Shown: piece by piece, positions 36,298-45,129 of the stretch
Position numbering within the stretch: the stretch's first letter is position 1
Layout of the letters: each line of letters starts with the position of its first letter
Assembly (NCBI GenBank): GCA_002428985.1
Contig: DIYL01000002.1
Span: forward strand, 310,001 to 374,000
Length of the DNA stretch: 64,000 nt
Reading direction: 5' to 3'
From: Anaerolineales bacterium UBA6055
GTDB lineage: Bacteria > Chloroflexota > Anaerolineae > Aggregatilineales > Phototrophicaceae
Notes under the pieces: generated by a model
Databases searched by the model: none
What the model was told of the DNA's origin: nothing
The model's input: the letters and a program-made list of their open reading frames with translations, nothing else
Program-made: the position numbers and the translations under genes

Positions 36298-36983
36298 TAT
36301 GTTTCTCCATTGACTTGATTTGAATTCGATTTATCACGGGCTTCCGTGAGGTAGTTATAAATTGTTGAACGGCTTAGACCAAGCTCTTCGGCAATAAGAG
36401 GAACAGCTTTTTTTACTTGAAATGCGCCTTTTTCATCCAAACGAGCGATTAAGTCAATCTTGTCTTCTTTTGACATGATAGGGAGTTCCGCACCAACATC
36501 TGTGACAGATTCTCTTAGAATTGTATGGATGGTGCTATGTATATCATCGGACAACGTTTCGCTTACTTCGGAACCAGCATCTATCGACAAGAATTCACCC
36601 AAAAAGCGATGAAAACCTGCAAAGACCCCAATATCTAAATTGATGCAAAACGCACCATAGGCAAAATTATTCTCATCACGGAGAAACATCGTACACGACT
36701 TCATATTACGCCCATTTGGCAAATAGGTCTGATAATTATAAAAGTCCTGTATGGTATTCCCATTCTTCGCCTGTGTAAGCAACAAATCAGTCGCTGCACC
36801 ACCGACTTTACGCCCACTGATATTGCCTTCGATATGAATAATAGATTTTTCTAGATCTGTAAAATCATGAATCACTACTTCGCAATAGGGAGTGAATAGT
36901 TTCTCTATTCCAACAGCAATTTGCTTGAGAAGTGTGAATGTTGATTGTTTATCGGTTGTATCGATGGATTCAAGTGGATTCAT
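36297..36983 (-). CDS. YheO/DauR-like transcriptional regulator (PAS_6 + HTH_22)
   Basis: 228 residues. The N-terminal PAS-like domain includes YCEVVIHDFTDLEKSIIHIEG and NNFAYGAFCINLDIG; the C-terminal helix-turn-helix reads GAFQVKKAVPLIAEELGLSRSTIYNYLTE. DauR represses D-arginine catabolism in Pseudomonas, also near a Rid protein. Here it is the first gene of the long minus-strand run and is divergent from the creatininase/importer run, so it is the best candidate controller of both. TGTACA palindromes lie just upstream. Confidence 0.9.
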   Translation of the reverse strand: MNPLESIDTTDKQSTFTLLKQIAVGIEKLFTPYCEVVIHDFTDLEKSIIHIEGNISGRKVGGAATDLLLTQAKNGNTIQDFYNYQTYLPNGRNMKSCTMFLRDENNFAYGAFCINLDIGVFAGFHRFLGEFLSIDAGSEVSETLSDDIHSTIHTILRESVTDVGAELPIMSKEDKIDLIARLDEKGAFQVKKAVPLIAEELGLSRSTIYNYLTEARDKSNSNQVNGET

Positions 36984-37173
36984 AAGCCAAAATTTTCTCA
37001 GAAATAAACATAGATTTAGTGTAAATTACAATATTAATTTGCAAATTATCAAGTTTTGCTAGACAATCTATCTAAGAATTGTACAAAATGTACAGAGATT
37101 GTGCAATAGAAGTGCGTTAAGTTCAAAATAGTATTGTTCTTATCAAAAGACTTGTCGAAGGACAACAATTTTT
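36984..37173. promoter_or_regulatory. divergent promoter region with paired TGTACA sites
   Basis: 190 AT-rich bases between the regulator and the creatininase-family gene. TGTACA occurs twice at 37080-37085 and 37089-37094. Bases 37080-37089 read TGTACAAAAT, the exact reverse complement of ATTTTGTACA at 38048-38057 before the second sugar-binding protein. Candidate binding sites for the regulator; the -35 and -10 elements are not clear. Confidence 0.45.
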
Positions 37174-38025
37174 ATGACGGATGAAATTCTTTATTCACAA
37201 AAGGGTCCACCTACACTTGATGAGATGACGGGTCCCCAAGTAGAAGAAGCACTCAAGACAACAGATGTGCTACTTCTACCGGTCGGAGCGACCGAGGCTC
37301 ACGGTGCTCATCTACCACTTGGTACAGATTCATTTGAGGCACGTGAAAACTGTCGCCGTGCTGCAATTCGGTTGGAAGCAATGGGGTGTCCAGTGATTAT
37401 CGGACCTGTCATTCCGTTCGGAACATCAAGCTTCCATATGGGATTTGCTGGGACGATCAGCTTAAGCTCAAATACGATGATAAATCTGCTCAAAGAAGTG
37501 TGCTTGAGTCTCTATGCAACAGGATTCAAGAAATTCGCCTTCGTACATGGTCATGACGGTAACTTGCCTGTCATGATGGTCGCAGCACAGGATATTGTGG
37601 ACCAGACAGCAGATGCAAAAGCAATGGTGCTCAATTGGTTAACCCCTCTCAGCAAAGTCTATCACACGATCCAAACCTCAAAAAAGCAAGAGGGGCACGG
37701 TGGTGAAGGCGAAACATCACGCATTCTAGTGACTCATCCTGAGTTAGTGCACCTGGACAAGTCTGTCAAACATCACGTTCCTCCAGAGGATATGCGCAAG
37801 ATACAAGGTAAAGAACATATCAAAACCGGAGGGGGCATATTTTATGCCACACGTCGCTACAAAGATCACACACCGTATGGACATATCGGGGATCCGGCAC
37901 TGGCAACTCAGGAAACCGGTGATAAAGGATATGACGTGATCGCGGAATGGCTCGCACGTGTTATTGCGCGTGATTACTTTAATCAGGAAATCGACCCTAA
38001 TGAGATTCTTCGTCTTGACGACTGA
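37174..38025 (+). CDS. creatininase-family amidohydrolase
   Basis: 283 residues. The metal site fits this family: E41 and H43 in VGATEAHGAHLPLGTD with D52, FVHGHDGN in the middle and GHGGEGETS near residue 188 in place of the usual HAGxxETS. Family members open creatinine or formamide-type rings or cleave amides such as mycofactocin precursors. It is the first gene of the plus-strand run, directly opposite the regulator. With the amidohydrolase and M20 genes it suggests a substrate with C-N bonds. Confidence 0.92.
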   Translation: MTDEILYSQKGPPTLDEMTGPQVEEALKTTDVLLLPVGATEAHGAHLPLGTDSFEARENCRRAAIRLEAMGCPVIIGPVIPFGTSSFHMGFAGTISLSSNTMINLLKEVCLSLYATGFKKFAFVHGHDGNLPVMMVAAQDIVDQTADAKAMVLNWLTPLSKVYHTIQTSKKQEGHGGEGETSRILVTHPELVHLDKSVKHHVPPEDMRKIQGKEHIKTGGGIFYATRRYKDHTPYGHIGDPALATQETGDKGYDVIAEWLARVIARDYFNQEIDPNEILRLDD

Positions 38026-38047
38026 TCCATAGGGATAATTTCAACAA

Positions 38048-38057
38048 ATTTTGTACA
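38048..38057. promoter_or_regulatory. candidate regulator site ATTTTGTACA
   Basis: This 10-mer 24 bases before the second sugar-binding protein ATG is an exact reverse complement of TGTACAAAAT at 37080-37089. It may be a site for the central regulator or a chance repeat in AT-rich DNA. Confidence 0.3.
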
Positions 38058-38080
38058 TTTAGCCTAAAAGGATAAAACCA

Positions 38081-39331
38081 ATGAAAAGACTTTTTTCTAT
38101 AGTGATAATGCTCCTCTTAGCTGTTATTTTGGCTGTGCCTATGGCGGCACAGGAAGCAAGTGAATTAGTTATCTGGTCACAGTATGATTTAACGGATGAT
38201 GAATCTGCTAATGCTGTGACATTGCGTGAAAAAATCGCGGCATTCGAAGAATCTACCGGTATCACCGTCGTTTATGAACAAGTTGCATGGGATCAACTCG
38301 CACCAAAATTGGCTGTTGCAGTCCAATCTGGTGGTGATGTTCCTGATATTGTAGAAGCAGGTAGCCAACACATTCCATCTTTATTGGATGCTGGTGCTTT
38401 GACAGCAATGGATGATTTACTTGCTGACGAAGAATGGACCGCCGAATTGACTGAGGGCGATAGCCAAGCCTGTGTTATTGAAGATGTCCGCTATTGTGTC
38501 GCACACAATGTTCGCGGTGGCATGAGTTATTATCAGATTGATGCCCTTGAAGGTGAATTCCCTAAAACAGCCGAAGAATGGTTAGCAGCGTCGAGTGAAT
38601 TCAGTGGTGAGCCATTCCTCAGTACACAATTTGCTGGTCGTAGCTACGGTGCAGTCGAAATTATGTGGTGGCCTCAAATTTTCTCCAACGGTGGACGTAT
38701 CTTCGATGACGAAGGTCAACCCGCATGGGCAACTGAGGAAGTTGCAGAAGTTGTCGAATTCAACCGCGCAATTTACGGTGGTGGCGCGTTACCTGCATCA
38801 AACATCACAGGCGATTTCTCTGATGCTGAAGCACCATGGATTGACGGTAACTCTGTTTCCTTCCGTGGCGGTAGTTGGTCAGCAATCTTTGTTCCCGGTT
38901 TGCTAGATGCAGTCGAAGCTGGCGAAGTTGGAATGACTGGTGGGATTGCATTTGGTGATGGTGATGCACATGTCTTCATGGTCAGCGAAGGTTGGATTAT
39001 TCCATCTGGAGCGGCAAATCCAGAAGGTGGCGTTGCGTGGATTCGTGAATTTATGGAACCAGAATTCTTGAGTGCATGGGCTTCGGCACAATTTGGTATC
39101 CCAACCACGGAAGCTGCTTATGCTATTGGTGGATTTGACCAAAGTACTTTCTATAGCCAAGTAGATGAAATCCTTGGTACTCAGGGTCTCTACATGGAAC
39201 AAAGTCCATACTACGTTGAAAGTCTTGATGCACTTGCTGTAGCGCTACAAGAGCTGATGCTTGACCCAGAGATGGATGCGATGACCCGTTTGCAAGAAGC
39301 TGCTGACGAAGTCCTCAACCGTTATTGGTAA
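38081..39331 (+). CDS. sugar-type ABC transporter substrate-binding protein (family 1)
   Basis: 416 residues with a signal peptide (MKRLFSIVIMLLLAVILAVPMAA, then QEAS). KIAAFEESTGITVVYEQVAWDQLAPKLAVAVQSGGDVPDIVEAG is the family 1 opening, and many aromatic residues line the later ligand cleft (WWPQIFSNGG, SFRGGSWSAIF). No lipobox Cys is visible. It is followed by a strong hairpin and two permease genes. The ligand may be the glycoside handled by the GH31 and GH78 enzymes downstream (inference). Confidence 0.94.
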   Translation: MKRLFSIVIMLLLAVILAVPMAAQEASELVIWSQYDLTDDESANAVTLREKIAAFEESTGITVVYEQVAWDQLAPKLAVAVQSGGDVPDIVEAGSQHIPSLLDAGALTAMDDLLADEEWTAELTEGDSQACVIEDVRYCVAHNVRGGMSYYQIDALEGEFPKTAEEWLAASSEFSGEPFLSTQFAGRSYGAVEIMWWPQIFSNGGRIFDDEGQPAWATEEVAEVVEFNRAIYGGGALPASNITGDFSDAEAPWIDGNSVSFRGGSWSAIFVPGLLDAVEAGEVGMTGGIAFGDGDAHVFMVSEGWIIPSGAANPEGGVAWIREFMEPEFLSAWASAQFGIPTTEAAYAIGGFDQSTFYSQVDEILGTQGLYMEQSPYYVESLDALAVALQELMLDPEMDAMTRLQEAADEVLNRYW

Positions 39332-39348
39332 AATAATACAAACTATCT

Positions 39349-39374
39349 GTAGGTGGGGCTTTAGCTCTACCTAC
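39349..39374 (+). promoter_or_regulatory. intercistronic hairpin between binding protein and permease
   Basis: GTAGGTGGGGC (39349-39359) and GCTCTACCTAC (39364-39374) form an 11-bp stem including two G-U pairs, closed by the 4-base loop TTTA. It sits 17 bases after the binding-protein stop and 17 bases before the permease ATG. There is no T tract, so mRNA stabilisation or partial termination is more likely than full stop. Confidence 0.65.
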
Positions 39375-39391
39375 TGATCGTGAGATACCTC

Positions 39392-40264
39392 ATGAATTTT
39401 CGAAGGATCCTCAACAAAATCTATCCATATATTTTGATTTCACCCGCACTTATTTTTGTGATTGGGGTAAGTTTATATCCTACCCTATTTAGCTTCCATC
39501 TGAGCTTACAACGCAGCCGACGTGGTGTATTCGAGTATGTTGGTTTAAGAAATTTTGAAATCATCTTTAACAGCAATAACTTCTGGCATAGCTTAAGATT
39601 ATCTTTTGTATATGGCATATTATTTATTCTGATTGTCATGATTATTGCGTTCATCCTCGCGCTGATATTTAATCGAGGAATACGCTTTAGTGGTTTTTAC
39701 ATGACGATTATCTTTATTCCGTGGATGCTGTCCGAAATCGTCACAGGTATTATGTGGCGTTGGTTGTTTCTACCGGATAGCGGATTATTGCAGAACTTGT
39801 TAGCACCATTATTCGGGGACATGCAATTCTTAGGAGACAACGCTGGCGCAATGGGCGTCGTCATTGGGGCAACCATCTGGCGTATGATGGCATTTGCGAT
39901 GTTGCTGGTTTTGGCGGGGTTGCAAACAATTCCAAAAGAATTATTTGAAGCGGCAGATATTGATGGTGCTAACGGTTGGAATAAATTCTGGCGTGTGACA
40001 TGGCCCCTCGCATTACCCACGACTCAGGTAACTGTCGTCTTTTTAAGTATTCAATCCATCAACGCAGTTGGTATGTTCTTATCAATTACATCAGGTGGAC
40101 CGGGGCGTGCGACCGAAGTCTTAAGCTTACAGATGTATCGCGAAGCAATCGAGTTTTTTAACTTTGGCTATGGTGCATCACTCTCGGTCATTATGTTTTT
40201 CATCAATGCCATCCTTGCTGTGGTCTATATTCGTGCTATGCGGTCTCAGTATGCTTACGATTAG
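39392..40264 (+). CDS. sugar ABC transporter permease (MalF/UgpA-type)
   Basis: 290 residues from the ATG at 39392; an in-frame GTG lies 4 codons earlier and no strong ribosome site marks either. Six membrane segments are predicted, starting with YILISPALIFVIGVSLYPTL, and the EAA loop is LFEAADIDGANGWNKFWRVT. It forms the channel with the next gene. The stop codon overlaps the very strong Shine-Dalgarno of that gene. Confidence 0.93.
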   Translation: MNFRRILNKIYPYILISPALIFVIGVSLYPTLFSFHLSLQRSRRGVFEYVGLRNFEIIFNSNNFWHSLRLSFVYGILFILIVMIIAFILALIFNRGIRFSGFYMTIIFIPWMLSEIVTGIMWRWLFLPDSGLLQNLLAPLFGDMQFLGDNAGAMGVVIGATIWRMMAFAMLLVLAGLQTIPKELFEAADIDGANGWNKFWRVTWPLALPTTQVTVVFLSIQSINAVGMFLSITSGGPGRATEVLSLQMYREAIEFFNFGYGASLSVIMFFINAILAVVYIRAMRSQYAYD

Positions 40265-40272
40265 GAGGTGAT
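40263..40272 (+). promoter_or_regulatory. near-perfect Shine-Dalgarno overlapping a stop codon
   Basis: AGGAGGTGAT matches the 16S anti-Shine-Dalgarno over 10 bases and sits 2 bases before the permease ATG at 40275. Its first two bases are part of the TAG stop of the preceding permease. It fixes the start of the second permease and suggests that subunit ratios are set by re-initiation. Confidence 0.75.
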
Positions 40273-40274
40273 AG

Positions 40275-41153
40275 ATGGCGTATGAAATTCCGAAAACTAA
40301 AGAAACATCCGAATCATCTGTCAAACTACAACGCTGGCTCCAAAAATATGGGATTCATGTATTCATGATCGGGCTATGTCTGATCTTACTTTTCCCAATT
40401 GCCTATACACTTTTAACTTCCTTGCGCCCACAGGGGTTTGGTCTATCACAAGATTTAATCCATCCTGATGGTCTTTATTTCGGGCATTATGAGCGGTTGC
40501 TATCGACACCACGTTTCTTACGCAACATCTTAAACAGCGCAATCAACAGTCTCGGTGGGGCGATTATCACAACAACCATCACAGCATGTGCAGGCTATGC
40601 GTTTGCCCGACTCGAATTCTTCGGTCGTCGTTTTTTACTAACATCGATACTGGCAATGATGCTTCTACCCGGTATCACCACTTTAATTCCGTTGTTTCGT
40701 ATTGCCAGTGACCTTGGCATCCGCGACACCTATCTCGTCATGATTCTTGTCTACGGTGCGTACGGTATTCCGTTTGGCATCTGGATTATGAAGGGTTTCT
40801 ACGAGACGATCCCTAGGGTTCTAGAAGAAGCCGCCTGGGTTGATGGTGCAACGCCGATTCAGACCTTGCTGTATGTGATTGTTCCTATGTCCTTACCGGG
40901 GCTTATTGCAGTATTTCTCGTGAATTTTGTATTCAACTGGAATGATTTTCTATCGGCACTAATCCTCCTATCCAGCACCGATATGAAAACTGCGACGGTC
41001 GGATTATTCGATTTTCAGAGTCAACTTGAAGGCAACAATAGTGAATTGCTGAATGCTGCCGCTATCATTATTTTGATTCCGGGGGTTCTACTATTCCTCG
41101 TCGCGCGTAAAGCATTTCTCCAAGGAATGTTGGAAGGTGCAGTTAAAGGATAG
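40275..41153 (+). CDS. sugar ABC transporter permease (MalG/UgpE-type)
   Basis: 292 residues with six membrane segments. LFPIAYTLLTSLRPQ and the EAA loop VLEEAAWVDGATPIQTLLYVI are typical MalG-type blocks, and the end is FLQGMLEGAVKG. The start is fixed by an excellent ribosome site. The NTF2-like gene begins 3 bases after the stop. No ATPase gene follows. Confidence 0.94.
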   Translation: MAYEIPKTKETSESSVKLQRWLQKYGIHVFMIGLCLILLFPIAYTLLTSLRPQGFGLSQDLIHPDGLYFGHYERLLSTPRFLRNILNSAINSLGGAIITTTITACAGYAFARLEFFGRRFLLTSILAMMLLPGITTLIPLFRIASDLGIRDTYLVMILVYGAYGIPFGIWIMKGFYETIPRVLEEAAWVDGATPIQTLLYVIVPMSLPGLIAVFLVNFVFNWNDFLSALILLSSTDMKTATVGLFDFQSQLEGNNSELLNAAAIIILIPGVLLFLVARKAFLQGMLEGAVKG

Positions 41154-41156
41154 TCC

Positions 41157-41522
41157 ATGAACCAAGAAGAAGCTTATCAACTGGTTCTCCGTCAAGCCAA
41201 CGCGTGGGAGAATGAAGACAATGAAGCGGCTGTTGCTGACTTTGCTGAAAATGGTATTTTTATCTCTCCCGGAGGACGCTGGCAAGGGCATGACGCCATT
41301 GCTGATGCGATGCGCGGATTTTATAAAGTGTCGCACGAAGTGACTGTCGAGATTACGCGTGTTTTCATACATGAGAATCAGGGTGCAGCCGAATGGACAT
41401 GGCATGAGACACGACGCACAGACGGAAAGCGTCTATCTGCTGAAGATGCCATCATCTTCCAACTAGAAGGCGATAAAATTATTTATTGGCGGGAATACTT
41501 CGACACAGCCGAAATGGCTTAA
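41157..41522 (+). CDS. SnoaL/NTF2-like protein
   Basis: 121 residues with the pattern of SnoaL-like cone-shaped domains: an N-terminal helix with AWENEDNEAAVADFAENGIFISPGG, then GHDAIADAMRGFY and strands AEWTWHETRRTDGKRLSAEDAIIFQLEGDKIIYWREYFD. Members are isomerases, cyclases or ligand-binding proteins; His, Asp and Trp residues line the pocket but no specific reaction can be assigned. It is coupled to the importer permease upstream and the GH31 gene downstream. Confidence 0.88.
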   Translation: MNQEEAYQLVLRQANAWENEDNEAAVADFAENGIFISPGGRWQGHDAIADAMRGFYKVSHEVTVEITRVFIHENQGAAEWTWHETRRTDGKRLSAEDAIIFQLEGDKIIYWREYFDTAEMA

Positions 41523-41546
41523 TCACGACCTTACTTATATGCATTT

Positions 41547-44000
41547 ATGGAGTTTTTTGTGCCGCAAACTTACGAGATACCTAATTTCTTGGGACGCTCT
41601 CCCGTCCCAGTTGACCTTATTGAGCGTGTTATAAGTCATCATCATGACGACAGTCGCGTCACACTAACCTGTTCCACATTGAATTACAAGCCGATGATGC
41701 ACGACTATTATGGCACATTGGTCGAGACGGTTATGGATGATCCGACTGCTGGACAGACCGTGTCTATCCAATTGGATTTTTGGTCGGAAGATATTGTTCG
41801 GGTACAATATGGTATTGGTGATACGGTACCTGATAATGTCACCCCAATGATGGTTGGCGAATTTAGGAATGACACGACAATCCGCGTTACCGAAGATGAC
41901 GACAAAATCACCATGAAGACTGTTTCCATGACGATTGAGGTCACGAAGTTTCCATTTCAGATCAAAATGATCGATGCAGATGGGAATGTACTATGGGAAA
42001 CCCGTGCAATCGATATTGATGCCTTTATGCGCCCAGAAGACCAATGGAATCCGTCACAACAACGTTGGATTTTCTATCATCGTTATGCCTACCCCATGGG
42101 ACAAACGCAACATACAGATGCTCAACATGCGTTTTTGTCGTTAGATCTGCATTATGACGAGCATATCTATGGTTTTGGTGAAAGCTATGGTGATCTAGAT
42201 AAACGTGAAACCGAGCAAGTCTTATGGATACAAGAAGGCTTCAGTAACGCATCAACAGCAACGTATAAACGTGCACCATTCTTTATGAGTACGCGCGGCT
42301 ATGGTATGTATATCAACACGTCTAATGCAGTGCGTTGCAATGTTGGCAATCTGGAGCATACGGCATTGTCTGTGATTGTGGATGATACCGATTTTCTGGA
42401 TTTCTTTCTGATTAACGGCCCATCGCTTAAGGATATTCTGCCACGGTACACATCCATAACCGGAAAACCGGGACTCCCGCCGAAGTGGTCATTCGGCCTT
42501 TGGATGGGTCGCATCAGCTATAACCGTCAGGATCAAGTTGAAACTGTAGCGCAACAACTCCGTGAACAAGAAATCCCCTGTGATGTGATTCACATCGACA
42601 CTGATTGGTACGAGAATGATTGGGAATGTGATCTCGAATTCGGTGCGAGCAAATTCCCTGATCCAGCAGGCATGATGACAACCCTGAGTGAAGCTGGATT
42701 CCGTGTGTGTTTGTGGCAATGGCCTAACATGGTTGTCACATCCGACATGTTTCACGAAGCATTAGAACACGGCTATCTGGTAACGCGCAAGAATGGCAAA
42801 GCCTATTTATTCACAGGGTTTGAACAAGATGCCGGTTTTATCGACTATTCCAATCCAGACGCTGTGGCATGGGTACAAGAAAAATTTCGTAAATTGTTTG
42901 AGCTCGGTGTTGCTGTTATCAAAGTCGATTTTGGTGAAGGTGCTCCTCCTGATGCCGTGTATCATGGCGTAGGTAGTGAATCGATGCACAGCCTATATCC
43001 GCTACTTTATAACAAAGCAATTTACGACATCACCCAAGAATATCATGATTATGGGGTCGTGTGGGCGCGGTCTGCATGGGCAGGATCACAGCGTTATCCA
43101 GTGCATTGGTCTGGTGATGGCATCTCACGATATGAAGACCTAGCTTGTGTTCTAAGGGCAACACTCTCGTTTGGGATGACCGGATTCCCCTTTTATAGTC
43201 ATGACATTGGTGGTTTTAGTGGTCTGCCGTCATCCGACGAGTATATCCGTTGGGCACAGTTGGGCTTGTTTGCCTCTCATTCGCGTGCTCATGGTGTACC
43301 ACCCCGTGAGCCATGGGAATATGGCGAAGAAGCCAACAAAATTTTCCGTAAATATACGAACCTACGCTATCAACTGATGCCGTATATTTATAGTCAATCA
43401 GTAGTATGTTGTGACACAAGTATACCGATGGTACGTGCCTTAGTGCTTGACTATCAAGATGACCCTACGACCTATACCTTGGATGACCAATATCTTTTTG
43501 GTGACAGCATTCTAATCGCACCAATCCTCAATGCGGTAAACCGTCGTCGTGTATATTTTCCGGCAGGTGATTGGGTGGATTATTGGACTGGTGAAGTCAT
43601 TTCAGGACCATCTTGGAAAATGGTAGATGCGCCGTTGGATACAATGCCGATGTATGTTCGCTCTGGTGCAATTATCCCATTTGCACCCTTGATGCAATAT
43701 GTTGATGAAAAGCCAACCGACCCACTGACATTGAAGATCTATCATCCACACGATAGCGGACAGTTCACTATCCACGAAGAAGATGATACACATATGATGA
43801 TTCAATATCGCCGTGATGGCGATCAGCTGATTGTTGAAACTGGCGCAACGGTTGGTCAGATTCATATTGATCTAATTGGCGTGACAGCCCAATCCGTTGA
43901 GGCAAGCGGAGACCCTATAGAAATTAGCGATGATGGCATTATTATCGTTGATGGCACGCAACCCAATCAAGTTACAATCCAATTGACGGAGGAACGCTAA
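41547..44000 (+). CDS. GH31 glycoside hydrolase (alpha-xylosidase/alpha-glucosidase type)
   Basis: 817 residues. The nucleophile is D461 in VIKVDFGEGAPPD and the acid/base is D524 in HWSGDGISRYEDL, both standard GH31 positions; other blocks are PPKWSFGLWMGRISY and DVIHIDTDWYENDWE. The sequence K-x-D-F-G-E is closest to YicI-like alpha-xylosidases. There is no signal peptide, so it acts in the cytoplasm on imported oligosaccharides. A GTG at 41559 with GGAG 6 bases before it is an alternative start because 41547 has no clear ribosome site. Confidence 0.93.
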   Translation: MEFFVPQTYEIPNFLGRSPVPVDLIERVISHHHDDSRVTLTCSTLNYKPMMHDYYGTLVETVMDDPTAGQTVSIQLDFWSEDIVRVQYGIGDTVPDNVTPMMVGEFRNDTTIRVTEDDDKITMKTVSMTIEVTKFPFQIKMIDADGNVLWETRAIDIDAFMRPEDQWNPSQQRWIFYHRYAYPMGQTQHTDAQHAFLSLDLHYDEHIYGFGESYGDLDKRETEQVLWIQEGFSNASTATYKRAPFFMSTRGYGMYINTSNAVRCNVGNLEHTALSVIVDDTDFLDFFLINGPSLKDILPRYTSITGKPGLPPKWSFGLWMGRISYNRQDQVETVAQQLREQEIPCDVIHIDTDWYENDWECDLEFGASKFPDPAGMMTTLSEAGFRVCLWQWPNMVVTSDMFHEALEHGYLVTRKNGKAYLFTGFEQDAGFIDYSNPDAVAWVQEKFRKLFELGVAVIKVDFGEGAPPDAVYHGVGSESMHSLYPLLYNKAIYDITQEYHDYGVVWARSAWAGSQRYPVHWSGDGISRYEDLACVLRATLSFGMTGFPFYSHDIGGFSGLPSSDEYIRWAQLGLFASHSRAHGVPPREPWEYGEEANKIFRKYTNLRYQLMPYIYSQSVVCCDTSIPMVRALVLDYQDDPTTYTLDDQYLFGDSILIAPILNAVNRRRVYFPAGDWVDYWTGEVISGPSWKMVDAPLDTMPMYVRSGAIIPFAPLMQYVDEKPTDPLTLKIYHPHDSGQFTIHEEDDTHMMIQYRRDGDQLIVETGATVGQIHIDLIGVTAQSVEASGDPIEISDDGIIIVDGTQPNQVTIQLTEER

Positions 44001-44001
44001 C

Positions 44002-45126
44002 ATGACCCAATTGCCTGTTTTGGAAACATGCCCGAAGGAGATGGTCTACGGCCCATGTGGTGGTGTTGGGCTTGATGGTAGTTGTGAAGTTGATCGATCC
44101 CACGCTTGTGTGTGGCACACAGCCATTGCTGATATTGATCCGCCAACGCTTGATGAACTCCCCCATAAGTCGGATATTCCTGTCCGCACTAATAGTCGCT
44201 TTGAGCGTATGTTGCGAGCGGGACATTTTACTGTGACCTGTGAACTCAATCCCCATGATAGTGCTGATGCCACACCGATGGTTGAGTATGCCAAGACAAT
44301 AGCTCCCTATGTTGATGCTGGACATGTTAGTGACAATTCGCTATCATCGCCTCATATGTGTGGATTAGCTGTCGCTGCACTTGTCCAAAATGCAGGAATA
44401 GAACCTATCTTACATATGACCAATCGAGATCGAAATCGGCTCATGTTACAAGCCGATGCACTCGGAGCGCATGCGCTTGGTGTACGGAATATTTTGTGCA
44501 TCACAGGTGATCATCCGTCATTGGGCGATCATAATACGGCCAAGCCAGTTTTTGATTTGGATTCAGTCCGTACGATTGAAATGATGGTCAAATTGCGTGA
44601 CGAAGGTCGATTTGAATCAGGCGAACGCGAACTGGTTTCTACTCCCGATTTTTACATTGGTGGCGCAGTTGGTGTGACAGCAAACCCAATGGCATTAAGG
44701 CCCCATCGCATGGCACGTAAAATCAAAGCTGGTGCTGATTTTATCATCACACAACTGGTCTTTGATATGCAACTCCTCCGCGATTTTATGGCACGTGTTT
44801 ATGACCTCGGACTTGACGAAAAAGTACATATTCTTGTTGGTGTGGGTGCGCTAAACAGCCCCGGTATGGCGCGAGCAATTAACAAAGGCACACCCGGCGT
44901 TGTGATACCTGATTATATTATCGAACGTCTTGAAGGTGTTCCCAAGGAAAAACGCAAACAAGAAGGCATCAATATTTGTGTTGAGCAAATTCAGGAATTG
45001 ATGGAAATGCGAGGCATTTGTGGGATTGATATTATGGATTTGGACTTCCGCCGATGGTTCCCGACTCCCCAAATTGTTGAAAAGGCGGGCTTAGCAAATC
45101 GCCCGAAATTAGAGAAAGTCGAGTGA
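44002..45126 (+). CDS. methylenetetrahydrofolate reductase-like protein with N-terminal MetV-type Cys domain
   Basis: 374 residues. The first 40 residues, with C10, C19, C28 and C36 in CPKEMVYGPCGGVGLDGSC, look like the MetV/MTHFR_C zinc or iron-sulfur domain normally found as a separate protein or at the C-terminus. The rest is MetF-like, with FTVTCELNPHDSADA, HMTNRDRNRLMLQADAL, ILCITGDHPSLGDH and ADFIITQLVFD. It would reduce or oxidise methylene/methyl-tetrahydrofolate with FAD. It starts one base after the GH31 stop and is followed by a pteridine-reductase-like SDR. Confidence 0.9.
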   Translation: MTQLPVLETCPKEMVYGPCGGVGLDGSCEVDRSHACVWHTAIADIDPPTLDELPHKSDIPVRTNSRFERMLRAGHFTVTCELNPHDSADATPMVEYAKTIAPYVDAGHVSDNSLSSPHMCGLAVAALVQNAGIEPILHMTNRDRNRLMLQADALGAHALGVRNILCITGDHPSLGDHNTAKPVFDLDSVRTIEMMVKLRDEGRFESGERELVSTPDFYIGGAVGVTANPMALRPHRMARKIKAGADFIITQLVFDMQLLRDFMARVYDLGLDEKVHILVGVGALNSPGMARAINKGTPGVVIPDYIIERLEGVPKEKRKQEGINICVEQIQELMEMRGICGIDIMDLDFRRWFPTPQIVEKAGLANRPKLEKVE

Positions 45127-45129
45127 CAA

